From positions 243,689-307,688 of the forward strand of contig VFIW01000056.1 in assembly GCA_006386115.1 (NCBI GenBank): a stretch of DNA of 64,000 nt. The letters are read 5' to 3'. Shown here piece after piece: positions 49,601 through 61,498 of the stretch (position 1 is its first letter; the number at the start of each line of letters is the position of its first letter). The notes under the pieces were generated by a model. It was not told the origin of the DNA. It did not search any database and was given only the letters and a program-made list of their open reading frames with translations. A program made the position numbers and the translations under genes. The DNA comes from Globisporangium splendens (Eukaryota > Oomycota > Peronosporomycetes > Pythiales > Pythiaceae).

Positions 49601-52600
49601 CCAGATGTTGATGCGAGTATCTTCTTGCGTTTTGACAGGTTGCCTGAACTTCACGACCTCACCTTCACGGGAGACCATACCAAGAATGACGGAGTTCGTG
49701 CTGTCCATGTCCAAAGACGACACTCCCGCAAACATTTTCGACAGGTGGCGCTGAATCTGCAGTGGTTCTTTGCTGTTCCCAATCATCTCGAGCAGATCCT
49801 CGTCGCCGACGAAGTAGAAACGAGGGAAAGCCGCTCGCTGACGCTCGAGGTACTCACCCAATGCTCGTTGAACGTTGCCCATCATCTCTTGTTGACGCTC
49901 CAAAGCGTGGAACAGATTTGGGATGTTCGCCACTTCGACAATCATCGGCTTGTGAGCAACACGCTTCATAGTCGACGTGAATTCGTTGTCAATACTTTGG
50001 AAGCGTGCAAATTCTTTAGGCAGCTGCTGCTTGATATCGGCCGATCCGAAAAAGATTCCTTCAAGGTACACCCAGCGTCGCTGAACATCGATCCAGAAGT
50101 CCAAGATGCCACGAATTCTAGTCAGTTTGTCCTCCCAGCTCGTCGCTTGCTCCGCAAACACGCGATAATATGGAGACTGTTTCATGCTGCTCAAACTGTT
50201 CAGATGCTCTTCCAGTTTGGCGAACATTTCATCCCATCCACGAATGATACGGCACCGATTTTGATAGTTGACCAAATCGAGCTGGTAGTTTGTCCAGTAG
50301 TCCACCACCTGGCGCAAGAATTCGTCCAGTGCCATTTCGCCTTGAGCAGTCCGAATGATTTGTTTCAGTTCGTTATCGCCAGAAGATAGACTAGAATCCC
50401 AGAAACTGCGAAGCGTAAGCTCCGTAAATGGAGAAGTGATACGCAAGAGTCGAAGGATTTGTTTCCAGTGACGGTCGCGAATTGCATCAGACTTCAACTC
50501 GGACAGTAACGAGTTCATCGACTTCTTCGTCTGGATTGAGTTTGTAAAGTACTCGAATGCTTCGTACTGTTGCACTCGAGCAGGGAAGCCGCGCATTTCA
50601 TCGATCAGTTCCTCCAACTGCTTACGAACCTTCCGAGGTTGCGCAGCTGACCAAAGCGTTTCTTGCAACTCGTCAACCTGGGTCCACACTTTCGAAATAC
50701 TCTTCCACACTTCATCCAATCCAGCAAGCTCATCCATAGCGCGTGCGAGAGACGAACTGCCCATTCGATCGCTGTCTAGCTGGGTGCTTCCGACAAACGA
50801 AATACTCAAAGCTTCCAACGCAGCCGCCATCTTTTCTTGGTCCGCACGGAGAAGTTTGAACCTGGTGTCGTAAACCATGAGCAGCTCGGTCGCTGTTTTC
50901 GGGGACTGACCACCCTGCAGTGGCTTCGCGCTGTCCCACTCTGTCACGGTTTTTGAAACCTTCTGGTCCAACGTAGATTTTTCCTCTAGAATCTTGGCTT
51001 GCAGCTGAGGTAGTTGACTTTCCATTGCGACGCTCTTGCGGTCAAGCAGTTGAATAAACGCTTCCCATTCTCCTTCCACATTAGCCAGTGATGGCCAATC
51101 TGCTGCGAACTTGAAGCGTTGCTTTTTCAAAAGGCGTTCTCCTTGAGAGAAAGAGTCCAAAGCAGCTTGCCACTGGAAGCGCATCACGCGCATCTCTTGA
51201 ATAAGGGTGATGGCCGCAACAACTTGAGCAGTTGCTGCTTCTAGCGCATGCTGCTCGAGCAAAGTACGCTTTGAAGAGATCGTCGTGTAAAATGAATTGA
51301 TCTGGTTGCACAAAAGATCCCCAAAGTGCGCCAGAAACTCATTGTGCCAGGCATCGTACTTCACATTCACTTGAGCTTGCACTTGCTGATAGTTCACCAC
51401 AATCGGACCAAACCGTTTCGTGTTGAACACAGCATCGAAACTGTTTCGCTCGTTCTTGATTTCCAAGAGAATCTGTTGCCATTTCTCGAGATCTTCACCA
51501 ACCGTGTTGATCGCAGTTTGCGCGTCCATATCCCACAGTGCTTGGTACTGCAACCACGTTGACGAGTAGTTTTGAACCTCATCAATTGTCGCATCAACTA
51601 CAGCGTACGCTTGAATGATTAGAGCTTGAGGGACCTGAGCAAGAGCCTCTTTGAACACAGACTCGCGTCTCTTTGCGTTCGCGCTTTTTCGAGATGGCGA
51701 AGTCATGGACACCGTAGATTTCCCGTACACGTTCTCGTAAGAAGAGGTCTGAATCTTTGGAAGGTCACAGACCGAGTTCACAAGGGTCTGAAGCTGGACC
51801 AGCCACACGCTTCGCGCATCATCAACCGACGGTTCAAGGTACAGAATCTGGTTCTTGAGCAAAATCTGGTGGGTTCGCGTCGTGACGTTTGCTGCTTCAA
51901 AAACACCTTGCAAGGTTTTCTCATCGCTGCCAGACTCAAAACAGGCAATCCACTTCTTCAGTAGCGCCTCCAGCTTTTTCGCCAAAATCCCACCGATCAA
52001 CTGGTTCAGATTCTTCACAAAAACGTTCAGATTTGCGTATCCAGCCAAACTCAACTCGTCGACGTGAGACTGAATCTTAGCCAGCACACCTTGAACTTCA
52101 GCTCCATCAAACTCGTCGCTTTTTCGAACACCATCCAAAAGTTGGTCGATATCGCTGCTCTTTTGGAGCAGTTCTTCCACTTTATCATGCAAGCGCTCGA
52201 CCTTCGTCGCCAAGTCTGTAACGTACTCACCTAGGCCGTCAGCATGCCAGCGCATTTCGTTCCCCTTCGTAAAGGTCTTTCCAATCGCGGCTCGGACTTC
52301 ACGGATATACGACGCAACCAAAGGCTCAAAAATTGGCTGCACCCGTCGACAGGAATTCGTGTACGTCTTGAGACTCGCGTCTAACGACATAGCGAAAGGG
52401 TACTTGGACTTGGCATCTTCGGCAATCATTTTCAGAGTGAACGGAACGCGGTAGCCGAGCCATTCCAGATTGCGCACTTCCTTGAACAAGGTGACGATTT
52501 GCTGGTTGAATGCAACCACCAGCTTCTTCCGCTCACCTTGAGGCGTGTCTTCCGTCACAATGTTCAGAATGATATTCTTAATGTCGAAGATGGGCATCGA

Positions 52601-55186
52601 AGCAAGCTCATTCACCCACTGATCGAAAATCAGCTGAGGATTCAACTTGGCAATAAAAGCTTCTGCGGCAACCTTCAGTGCCTTCCCTTCGACATGTTGC
52701 TCCCATCCCACACCAAGCACGCTTTCAACACGTGAAAGAAGCATCTTCAACTTTCGCTCGATCTGCTTAGCCCACATGACTGCGCCTGCGATAGGAGGGA
52801 TATCACGCAACTTGCTCGTTCGGGACGCTTCTGAGAACGCATAATGAGCGCGGAACTTGGCTTGCAAGTTGCTTACATCTTGCTTCACATTCTCAATAAG
52901 CTGCATTTGAAACTGCTGCACGGCACTGCGGATACGAGGGCGGAAGAACAGAGCGTTATACTTCGAGAACACTCGGAACATTTCATCGGCGTTTGACGTA
53001 GCGCTCAGTCGACTCGTAAGACTGTTGATGATGCGGCCTTCGACTCGATCGATGCAAAGTTCATACGACTTTCGCATATTCTTCCACGCCGTGGTTCCTT
53101 CTCCTGACACATCAAGAGGGTCCAACGAGCTTAGTTGCATGTACGCTGCGTTGATTTCCGTCAACGCGTCGTCCGTAACTTCAACACGAACATCACCAGC
53201 GGTGATTGCAGACGAGCTTCCCAACACCCGCTCGATCACTTGGCGCAGTTTTTCATGCTGTTCACGGAACTCGTACAACTCCAACAGACGCTCTTCGATC
53301 GCAGTGTGCTCCATTTGCAACTCCGATAGCAATGGAGGTTTGTCTGTGTTCATGGAACCTCGACGCTTAGACAGCTCTTTCGTAAGATCGTACAAAGTTC
53401 CTACTTGGCGATGCCAGTTCGAGAAGAGTTCTTTGCACGACACAATGAGTTGCTCAAAGACCTCAAACGGGACTTGGATGAGGCTATACGCTCGTAGCAC
53501 GCTGATCACTTGCTGCGTCAGATCGCTGGATATGATCTCCACCAGATGTAGCAGTCGTGAAAGCTTGTACTCATCTGCCACGCGGATTTTCTTCAAGTGA
53601 GTAAACACTTGGGTCACTCCATGGTTTAGCTGAGTGATGTCAGTCGCTGAAAGAATGGAGTTCATCGGGAAATCCTTCATCAACGTCATCACGCTCGCCA
53701 CCCTTTGGATGGCAGGTCCAAGACCATGATCTGCACTGAAGGTCACAGTCGCTAGATATCGTTTCGCTCGCTTCAACACCGCCAGCGTGATTTCCACTTC
53801 AGGCGAGTTCAACTTCTCTTGAGCTCCCAGCAATGCGCGGTTGAGGTCGCACCAAAAGTTGATTTCTTGCATCGCAGTTCCAGGAAGCGGCTCACTGATG
53901 AGCCTGGTCACTTTCTGGATTTCCCTGATCCATTTGTTCACTCCACCCTGGATGTCATTCAGGAAACCGACATCGTTCACTTTGTCTTCCAGACCCAGTG
54001 CTTCAATGTCGATCAACACGCCCTTCTCGCGCACCTATACAGCACATTTGCGCATGCACACACGGTGAATGCAATGTGCCATGGCAAGCAACAACGGTCA
54101 AGGAAACCTCATACCAGATTCGCTGCGCGCTGAATGATCGGATGAAACACCAGGTTCACTTCTGGGATCTCAATGTTTTGCTGATATTGCAACAGCGCGA
54201 GCTCGAGCTCCTTCATTCTTCGCTTAATCGCAGGAAGACCTACAGCGCAAGCAGATAGCAACACGAATCAGAAGATCTGACACAACAGCACGTGCAGGTG
54301 ATGAAGCCAAGCAGCAAAGATACGCATTGCACAACGAACCTCGTGCTCCTTCGTTCATACTGGCCAACTCGTTCTGCGGTTGATGCACTTTCGAGTATTC
54401 GTTCACCAAAGGTCCAAAGGACTGATGCACGTAGTTGTACACGACCGACAGCAGGTTGCCATGGTCCTCCTCCTCCTCTTCGGTGTTTTCGCCACTGCTC
54501 GACCCTGTCTCCGAGTTTTTATCCGCATCGGCTCTTTTCTTCCCCAACGCAAGCGTCATGACTTGAAGTTGGTGGTTCAACGCAAAATCGCCCGTCAATG
54601 GCGCACTTCCCCGCTTGATAAAGCACACGACATCGTGGCCGCGCTTCTTGGTGGCAGCATACTCAATCCCGACGTTCACTCGGATGCGATACGGCGGCTC
54701 GCTCCCATTGGCGGCACCTTCGTCGCTGTCGACTTCCATACGCGAGCTTTCCGGTCGCTGCGGTTCGGAAAAGTAGTGCACTTGCAGCACTCTCGCAGCC
54801 GAGTCCGCGATAAACTGCTCCAGCACGGCGGTCGACGCCGTCGAGTGCAGATCTTTCGCAAACGACACACTGCTGTCGCTGTTGTCGGTACTGCTCAACT
54901 GCGCTCCGGCTTCGCCAAAGAGCGGCGCGCACGTCGCCTGAAGGTAGCGTCGGAGCGCGTCGAGAGGGAACAGATCGATCGCCTGTTGCTGCTGGCGTCC
55001 GCTGCCGCTGGAGGCTGGACTACCGCCACTGCCGCCCAGCGCCACGACCGCTTCTCCGCTCGCCATCGCCTCGTCCCGCTTGCGTTTCCTCCCCGACGTG
55101 CCGCTAATCTTCGGATCCTGGAGCTTTGCTTCTTGGGCGGGCGAATGCGGAATGGCGTCGCGAGTATCCTTCGGCGCAGTATACAT
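40682..55186 (-). CDS. DYNC1H1: Cytoplasmic dynein 1 heavy chain
   Basis: Three exons on the minus strand: 55186-54340, 54239-54115 and 54034-40682, giving 4774 residues (human DYNC1H1 is 4646). This is the motor subunit for minus-end transport along microtubules. The tail reads through the junctions as in DYNC1H1 (VCFIKRGSAPLTG, LLQYQQNIEIPEVNL, SGVNRWIREIQKVT-like GGVNKWIREIQKVT). P-loops: AAA1 GPAGTGKTES (about 1997), AAA2 GPSGTGKS (2303), AAA3 GPPGSGKT (2677), AAA4 GESGAGKT (3025), all intact, so AAA3 can bind nucleotide. The stalk coiled coil and microtubule-binding domain lie around plus-strand 44500-45150, then AAA5-AAA6 and the C-terminal domain to WQLTA. The start is uncertain: 55186 is the first ATG, and the first 75 residues are low-complexity. 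Confidence 0.96.
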
Positions 55187-55573
55187 ACTTGCAGTGTGAA
55201 GGGAGGGGAGGGGGGAGGAATCAGGGGGCGGCACAACGACAGCAGCAAACTCAGGTGCAGGTCGCGCGAAGGTCGTCGGAACGATCCAAAAGTTGAAGGG
55301 CTACTGTTGAAGTAGCCAATCTGCCCTACGATTTGATCTCAACTGCCAGTTTTAACCTACGATGCAGGGCGATCATCATGCTCCAAGAAGAGTGACTGAC
55401 AAACTTGATGATGATGACACTGCAACACACGTTGCATTTGCACTCTTTCCTGTGTCACTACTCTCCAAAAACGTCGGTACAGTACGCTCTCTCTCTCTCT
55501 CTCTCTCTCTTTCTTGGCTCTTATATATACGCTGCTGCTGTTTTTCTTTTCTGGACATCCACCACGCTCCCAT
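55187..55573. other. Intergenic region with a (CT)n tract
   Basis: 387 nt between the dynein start and the H2A.Z stop, both on the minus strand. A (CT)n microsatellite runs 55487-55510. No gene seen. Confidence 0.6.
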
Positions 55574-56218
55574 TTACTGTGGCAGCTTCTTCTTCGACTG
55601 CTTGTTAATAAGCGACTTGTGGATGTGCGGGATGACACCACCGCCTGCGATCGTGGCCTTGATCAACGAATCTAACTCTTCGTCTCCTCGGATCGCTAGC
55701 TGCAGGTGACGTGGCGTAATACGCTTGACCTTCAGATCCTTCGACGCGTTTCCTGCGAGCTCCAGCACTTCAGCCGTCAGGTACTCCATGATCGCAGCAG
55801 CGTACACGGCGGCAGTCGCACCAATACGTTGGTTGTTCGCAACGCGTCGCTTCAGGAAACGGTGGATACGGCCGACAGGGAACTATGCAGTCGCACCAAA
55901 CAAAAGAAAAAAGCATCCAATAGAGCCACATGCGCACAGTTAAGAAACACACAAGTGACAGAGAATGAACCAAAGTAGCAGTATTTTACCTGCAGACCGG
56001 CGCGCTGCGAGCGCGACTGCGGCGCCTTCTTGGACGTCACGCCCTTGCCTCCCTTACCGCCTTTGCCTCCCTTTCCAGCTCCGATAACCGCCGACTGCGC
56101 CGCATAAACACACACCCACACACAGATAGCACACCACAAGCACACGTTAGTGTCATACTGCTTCTCTGTTTCCAGCACAAGCGCTCGCCGTCGCCTTCTC
56201 CGCACATTCGCGTACCAT
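55574..56218 (-). CDS. Histone variant H2A.Z
   Basis: Three exons on the minus strand: 56218-56216 (only the ATG), 56094-55990 and 55882-55574 (138 residues). The product is [19 protein letters not shown] ... [20 protein letters not shown], with the H2A.Z-specific [20 protein letters not shown] and [10 protein letters not shown] of the docking domain and acidic patch. This identifies the variant rather than canonical H2A, which has a different stretch there. The Gly/Lys-rich N-terminus is the usual acetylation target. The variant marks promoters and heterochromatin borders. The first exon is inferred: the ATG in GAAGACATG is followed by a GTACGC donor, and no other in-frame ATG precedes [11 protein letters not shown] 354-bp divergent region separates it from the kelch gene. 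Confidence 0.93.
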
Positions 56219-56572
56219 GTCTTCGTTGCGCTCGCTCAATGCACAAATCTGCAAATGCGAGCGAGGCGGACATGCGGCACAAAAACTGAATGAAAAAACC
56301 TCGCGACCCGACGAGGTTTGTTCCTCGTTTTCCCTCCATTATTTTGAAAAAAAGCATGACTGATTAATTTTATAGCATCTTCAAACTAATAATTTCTATA
56401 AAACCTGCGAGTGCATATCGCATTTCGGAGGGAGCGAACGGATCCCATCTTGCCGCCAGAGAAATCCCACGCACCGAGAGGAAGGAGCTCAAGCGGCGCA
56501 GGTCTCTTGGCGCAGACAGCAGCAGCCTCCGCCCCCACTCGACCGCCTTCTGCACACCTCAGTATTGATAGC

Positions 56573-58922
56573 ATGAGCACGCTGCGCTCGGCTGCGCGCT
56601 CGTGGGTGACCGTGCCGTGCGAGAACCCGTCGGCCGCGCCGTGCCAGCGGTCGCTCCACGTGTGCGCCATCCGCAAGGACTCGCTCTACATCTTCGGAGG
56701 TACCACAAAGCGTTCACTTCGGCTTGGCGTGCTGCATGCGTATGGACATATGGGTTGTACGCATGTATACTAAATGGTTGTATGCTGTGGCATTTGTGGT
56801 GGTGCAGGCTACGATGGATCGAACCGCGTGAACGACTTTTACGAGTTCAACTTCAACCGGCGCATGTGGTCGATCGTGACCGCGAGCGGACTGCCGCCGA
56901 ACCCGCGCGACCGCCATGTCGCAGTCGTGTACAAAGACTCGTTCTACGTGTTCGCGGGCTTTGACGGAAGCTCGCGCGTGAACGACTTCATCGAGTACAA
57001 CTTCTGTACGTGGACTCTTACGAGCTTCTTTATGCATCTGCTGCCATGGCCAAGTGGCTCTCTCTTGTATCCTAAAACGGCTCTTGCATTTGCTGACCTC
57101 TGGTCGCTTGTGCCTGAATGCAACAGTGACGCAAAAATGGAGCAACGTGACGGTTGCTGCTGGCATGCCGCCGACTCCACGCCACAGCCACGCGGCCGTC
57201 GTGTATGGTGAGTGCGCTCAATTGTGTTTGGTTGTGTGCATACACCAGGAGGCTCTAACTGGGATGATGGGTAACGTGCTTTTTATAGATAAGTCCATGT
57301 ACTGCTTCGGAGGATACGACGGGAGCTACCGCAACGATTTCCACGAGTTCAATTTCGGTACAATGCAATCTATAACGACACTCTCGCAGTGTAGCATTTG
57401 GCACTCATTCTTCTTGCTTTCTTACAGAGACCGGAACGTGGACGCTGGTTGCCGCAACGGGAAGAGTTCCTCGTCCAAGGTACACAGCAATTTGTTAGGC
57501 TTTGTGCACGTGACTGTGGCTAGAATGTTTTAATAGTAACCTCCACACATGGCATCCCAGATATCGGTCCTCATTGGTGGTGCACAAGAATACTTGCGTC
57601 TTGTTTGGAGGTCACGACGGCTCCCGACACCTCAACGACGTTCACGTGTTCAATTTCGGTACGCGAATTGCGACGTCGCAGTGAAAACGCATTGTTACAC
57701 TTGGTTTGACAGTATCCAATGGTTGTGTGCTTCGATTTTGGCACCAGGTCTTCGCTCCTGGACGTCTTTGGTGACGGAAGGTCCAGCTCCAATTCCCCGC
57801 GATAGCCATGTTGCCGTGACTCACTCCAACTCGATGTACATCTTTGGTGGAAGCACCGGCAGCGCAATGAACGACTTCTACGAGCTGAACCTGGGTATGC
57901 GAGCTGCCTGTCGATGCTTTTGAAGACTTGATTCGGAAGATGACTAACAATATCACTTTGATGTATGCGTCAGAATCGAACATGTGGCAGCCACTAACGT
58001 TCAATGGCCAGTCGCCAGGGCAACGATTTTGCCACGTCGGCAGCGTGTACGACTCCAGTTTGATCATCTTCGGGGGTTACGATGGCAGCAGCCGTCTGAA
58101 CGACTTCAAGCAATTCCGGTTCGACGACGAAGAGTTCGAGTTGGATATCCCAGAAAGCACGCTGATCAGTGATTTGCGCGCACTGGTCAACAGCGAAGTC
58201 ATGAGCGACATCACGTTTGTTGGTATGTTTTCTCCATTACTGCTGCTTCGAATCTGCTTTTGGTCCCACGTGTATTCCTAAGCAGCTGGTTATTTGCTTC
58301 TTTGTTGTTTCAGTTGAAGGGATTCCAATTTACGCACACAAGATCCTGTGCATGCGTTGTAACTACTTCAAAGCGATGCTGACCAGCGATGTAAGCAGAT
58401 GCCCCCCCATGTTTTGCATTCCCACTGGTCGCATCTCACAGAGTTTGCTATCCCTTATTCTTTGCAGATGCTGGAGAGCCGTGCCCGCGAAGTCGAGATC
58501 ACAGACGTCCGTCGTCCTATCTTCTTGTCGTTTCTCGAGTATCTCTACAGTGACTACCTGGATGTGTCAGTTGATGTCGCGATGGAGCTCTTTGTCGCTG
58601 CTGACCGGGTAGGTGCCAATGTTTGCCTCAGCGAAGCCTTACTTTTGGGAACTCACGTTGACTTGTATGTGCCATTTGACTCTTATAGTACGGCGTGGAT
58701 CGCCTGAAGCGCATTTGCGAGAGCCGCATGTTGGGCTCGCTGTGCATCGAGAACGCAGCGACGATTCTGCACGCTGCCGATCTCCACAACGCGGCGGTAC
58801 TGCGTGACCAGTGCATCGCGTTCATGCTCAACAACTTTGACGCCGTGACGAAGACGAACGCGTTTGAAGAGATGGGGCGAACGAACGTGGACCTGGTGTT
58901 CGAGCTCTTGAAGCGGCGTTGA
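56573..58922 (+). CDS. Kelch-repeat and BTB-domain protein (LZTR1-like order)
   Basis: Eleven exons: 56573-56699, 56808-57005, 57127-57207, 57289-57357, 57428-57479, 57561-57658, 57748-57894, 57974-58222, 58314-58390, 58468-58608 and 58689-58922 (490 residues, all phases agree). Six kelch blades come first, each with GG then Tyr/Trp markers (YIFGGYDGSNRVNDFYEF, YVFAGFDGSSRVNDF, YCFGGYDGSYRNDF, VLFGGHDGSRHLNDV, YIFGGSTGSAMNDF, IIFGGYDGSSRLNDF). Then a BTB domain (SDITFVVEGIPIYAHKILCM ... FLEYLYSDYLDV) and a BACK-like helical end (LKRICESRMLGSLCIENAAT). Kelch-then-BTB is the LZTR1 order, not the KLHL order. The likely role is a substrate receptor for a cullin-3 ubiquitin ligase. Many introns sit in phase 1 at the same place in successive blades. 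Confidence 0.92.
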
Positions 58923-59220
58923 GGATGCATGGGTTCGTGACATAAGAGCTCGCGGTTCCTCTCTCAATCTCTCTATAAACTGTGATCAATGTGCGTGTGT
59001 GTGTACCATAATCGCCAAAAGTTGTCTTTCTCCATTACACCCCTTCACTTGCTGGTAGCTTCAACAATGTGTCAAACAAACATAACTACCTTATCTCAAT
59101 AGTTTCATATCCCAGCAAGCGGATTGGCTGTTATCACATCGTGTATGCATTTCAGCCAATCATCGGATGCCGAAAGTCGCTACTTCAGGAAAGGGGGGAT
59201 TTTTTACTTTCCAACACGCC

Positions 59221-60930
59221 ATGACGACGCCCGCCGAGATGCTCGCAGAGGCGGCCGACGGCTTCTTCCTCGCGGCGGAGCACGGCCGCTCCGACGTGCT
59301 CAAGGCGCTGGCGGACCACGCGCAGGGACAACTGGATCTGCGCGAGATCGTGGACCCAGCCACGGGCCGCACGCCGCTCCACGTGGCGGTCGCGAGCGGC
59401 AAGACGGACGCCGTGCGCGTGCTGCTCGCGGCAGGCTTTCCTCCCGATCACGAGAGTCTTCCTCCAGGCAGCAACAGACATGTAAGCAACGGGCATGTAA
59501 CCAAGACAGTGGACCCATCTTCTCATGGTGGGCCTGCTAGTGGGGATGGCGGACTCCTAAAGCGGCGCCAGAACACAGCGTACCTCCTCGCCAAGCAGCT
59601 CAGCGCAAAGGACCTCGTGTTCGTGTTCCACCAGTTCACGATCCAGCACATCGCGGTGAACAATGTGGATGGCGTGCGGCAGATGCTGGACGCAGGTGTA
59701 GATGCGGACGTGACCGACGGCAATGCGCAGAACACGCTGCTGCACTGGGCCGTGACGTGCTCCGCGAGTGACGTGCTGTCGTTTCTATTGCAGTGTGACG
59801 ACGTACAGCAGCGGAAGGTGATGGATCGATTGAATGCAGAGGGTGCGACGCCCCTGCATCTCGCATGCAAAGCGAACAACGCGGAGTGCATGCGGTTGCT
59901 GTTGCGGTATCATGCGGACCCGTTGGTGCAGGGTCAAGGCTGTGGCGCTTTCAAGGGGAGAACAGCGATCGAAATAGCGACTTCCAAGGAAATTAGGGAG
60001 ATATTTGAAACCAGCAAGCAGCAAAGAGAGCAGGAAGAATGCAACGATGCGAAGGAGAATGACAACTTGGCATCTGCATCTTCTGATGCTGCTTCCGAGT
60101 CCATGGACAGCGACAAAGCCCATGCGACGGACGCAAACGTTGTTCGACGGGGTAGTGGCTCGCAGCGCCACCTTCCGGAGCACGAAGCGCAAAACCAGAA
60201 GCTGTTGCTGCAGTTGGAAGAAAAGGATCTGCTGATCACGCAGTTGCGGAAAACGATTGAAGCACTGGTGGTCGAGTCGCAGGAAATTCGAAAGCTCGGA
60301 GACGAGCGCGTCGTGCTCGACTACGTCCGGAAACTGCGAGACGTAAGTTTGGATGCGTATTTCTTTGTACTAAGTCCATAGTTGTTGGTGGTTGACTTTA
60401 TTTTTGTGTCGTCATTTGGTAGGAAAACGCCATCTTACAGCGGAATTTAGAGGACGCCGAGGAGCACATTCGAATACAGCAAGACCAGTTGCACCAGCTC
60501 AAGTCGGAAATCAGGAAATCGGTGGTTGTGCAGCAGGTGCGAGACCTAGCTTTTTTTTGTTTTCTTACTTATATGCTTGATACAATGAGTTAGTATGCGT
60601 GTGAGTGACTGTTTTTGTTATTGCGTACTACAGATCTCTGAGCCGCTGGACGATCACGAAGCCTCAAACTCACAAAGCATCGCAGCAGCTGCGGTGGCGT
60701 CTAGTGGCCAAGCCCTCGTGAACAATAGCGACGCTCGACTTCCAGCGAGTCCATTACGATTAGGAGCCTCTTCTTCTTCCTCTTTAGGAGGTAGCCGACC
60801 ACCAAAACTTGTCTGGGGCGAGAAGCCTCCTGGCTCGAACCGCGGCAAGGTACTCGGTGCACTGTGGCCATTCGGAAGCACTAGCGAAGAAGGGCAGGAG
60901 ATCGACGGAGAAGTGATCATGACTGTGTGA
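59221..60930 (+). CDS. Ankyrin-repeat protein with C-terminal coiled coil
   Basis: Three exons: 59221-60342, 60423-60536 and 60634-60930 (510 residues). Ankyrin repeats: DGFFLAAEHGRSDVLKALAD, GRTPLHVAVASGKTDAVRVL, VNNVDGVRQMLDAGVDADVT, NTLLHWAVTCSASDVLSFLL and GATPLHLACKANNAECMRLL, with a 60-residue insertion after the second. A partial repeat ends GRTAIEIATSKEIREIFE. Then a Ser/Asp/Glu linker and a long coiled coil (QNQKLLLQLEEKDLLITQLR ... ENAILQRNLEDAEEHIRIQQ) leading to a Ser-rich tail that ends in KLVWGEKPPGSNRGKVLGAL. It is probably a scaffold; the partner is unknown. An ATG at 59167 is in frame but less well placed. Intron 1 and 2 splice sites are clean and in phase 0. Confidence 0.88.
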
Positions 60931-61498
60931 ACAAACCTCGAGAAGCAAAATAGAGGATATGTGTGCGATAATACCAAGAGCGTTAGCGTGACTGTAATTG
61001 TCTGTTTGCGGAGTACGTCCTTCACAAGCAAGTAGCAACATCACTCACGCTCTGGAGGTAAGTCTACTGCAGTACCACGGAAAGCACAAATGCTCACAGT
61101 ATACAAACCACTTACAAAAGAAAAGCCCCGCATCGAGGATTCCCTCGATGGCGTCTAGACGTGGCATGATGCGAAGGGACTGGGTCGATGAATTCGGCTC
61201 AGCAGGGGAGGTGCTGTTGACCATGGCTGTGGTAAATGATCGCAGAACCGTATCCACTGCGCAGCCATTGAATCTCCCTGGTGAAAAGTCTCGCCCAATC
61301 TACACGCAAATCTCCACTCCTTCATGATCATGACGCGCCAGAAAAACAGAATTTGGCAGCATTGGCAACAATTTTGAAATGCATACTCATTCTCCGTCTT
61401 ATATCTTCGCACCACATTGACTTACAAGGTTACTGTTCGTTGCAATTATTAGTGCAAAATGAGATTCCTGCTGCTCTGACCAGTCAGATTGACTTGCT
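60931..61498. other. Convergent intergenic region containing a gene fragment
   Basis: 568 nt between the ankyrin gene and the convergent coiled-coil gene. Most of it has no recognisable content apart from the fragment at 61008-61130. Confidence 0.6.
61008..61130 (+). pseudogene. Inverted, decayed copy of exons 9-10 of the neighbouring gene
   Basis: Plus-strand sequence here resembles the minus-strand sequence at about 61785-61925. CGGAGTACGTCCTTCACAAG, then GTAGCAACATCAC, CTCTGGAGG, TAAGTCTACTGCAG, ACAGTATACAAACCACTTAC and GAAAAGCCCCGC all have close partners there. It includes the end of exon 9, its donor, most of the intron (shortened in the middle) and the start of exon 10. Several substitutions and a deletion make it non-functional. 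It is a small inverted local duplication. Confidence 0.75.
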
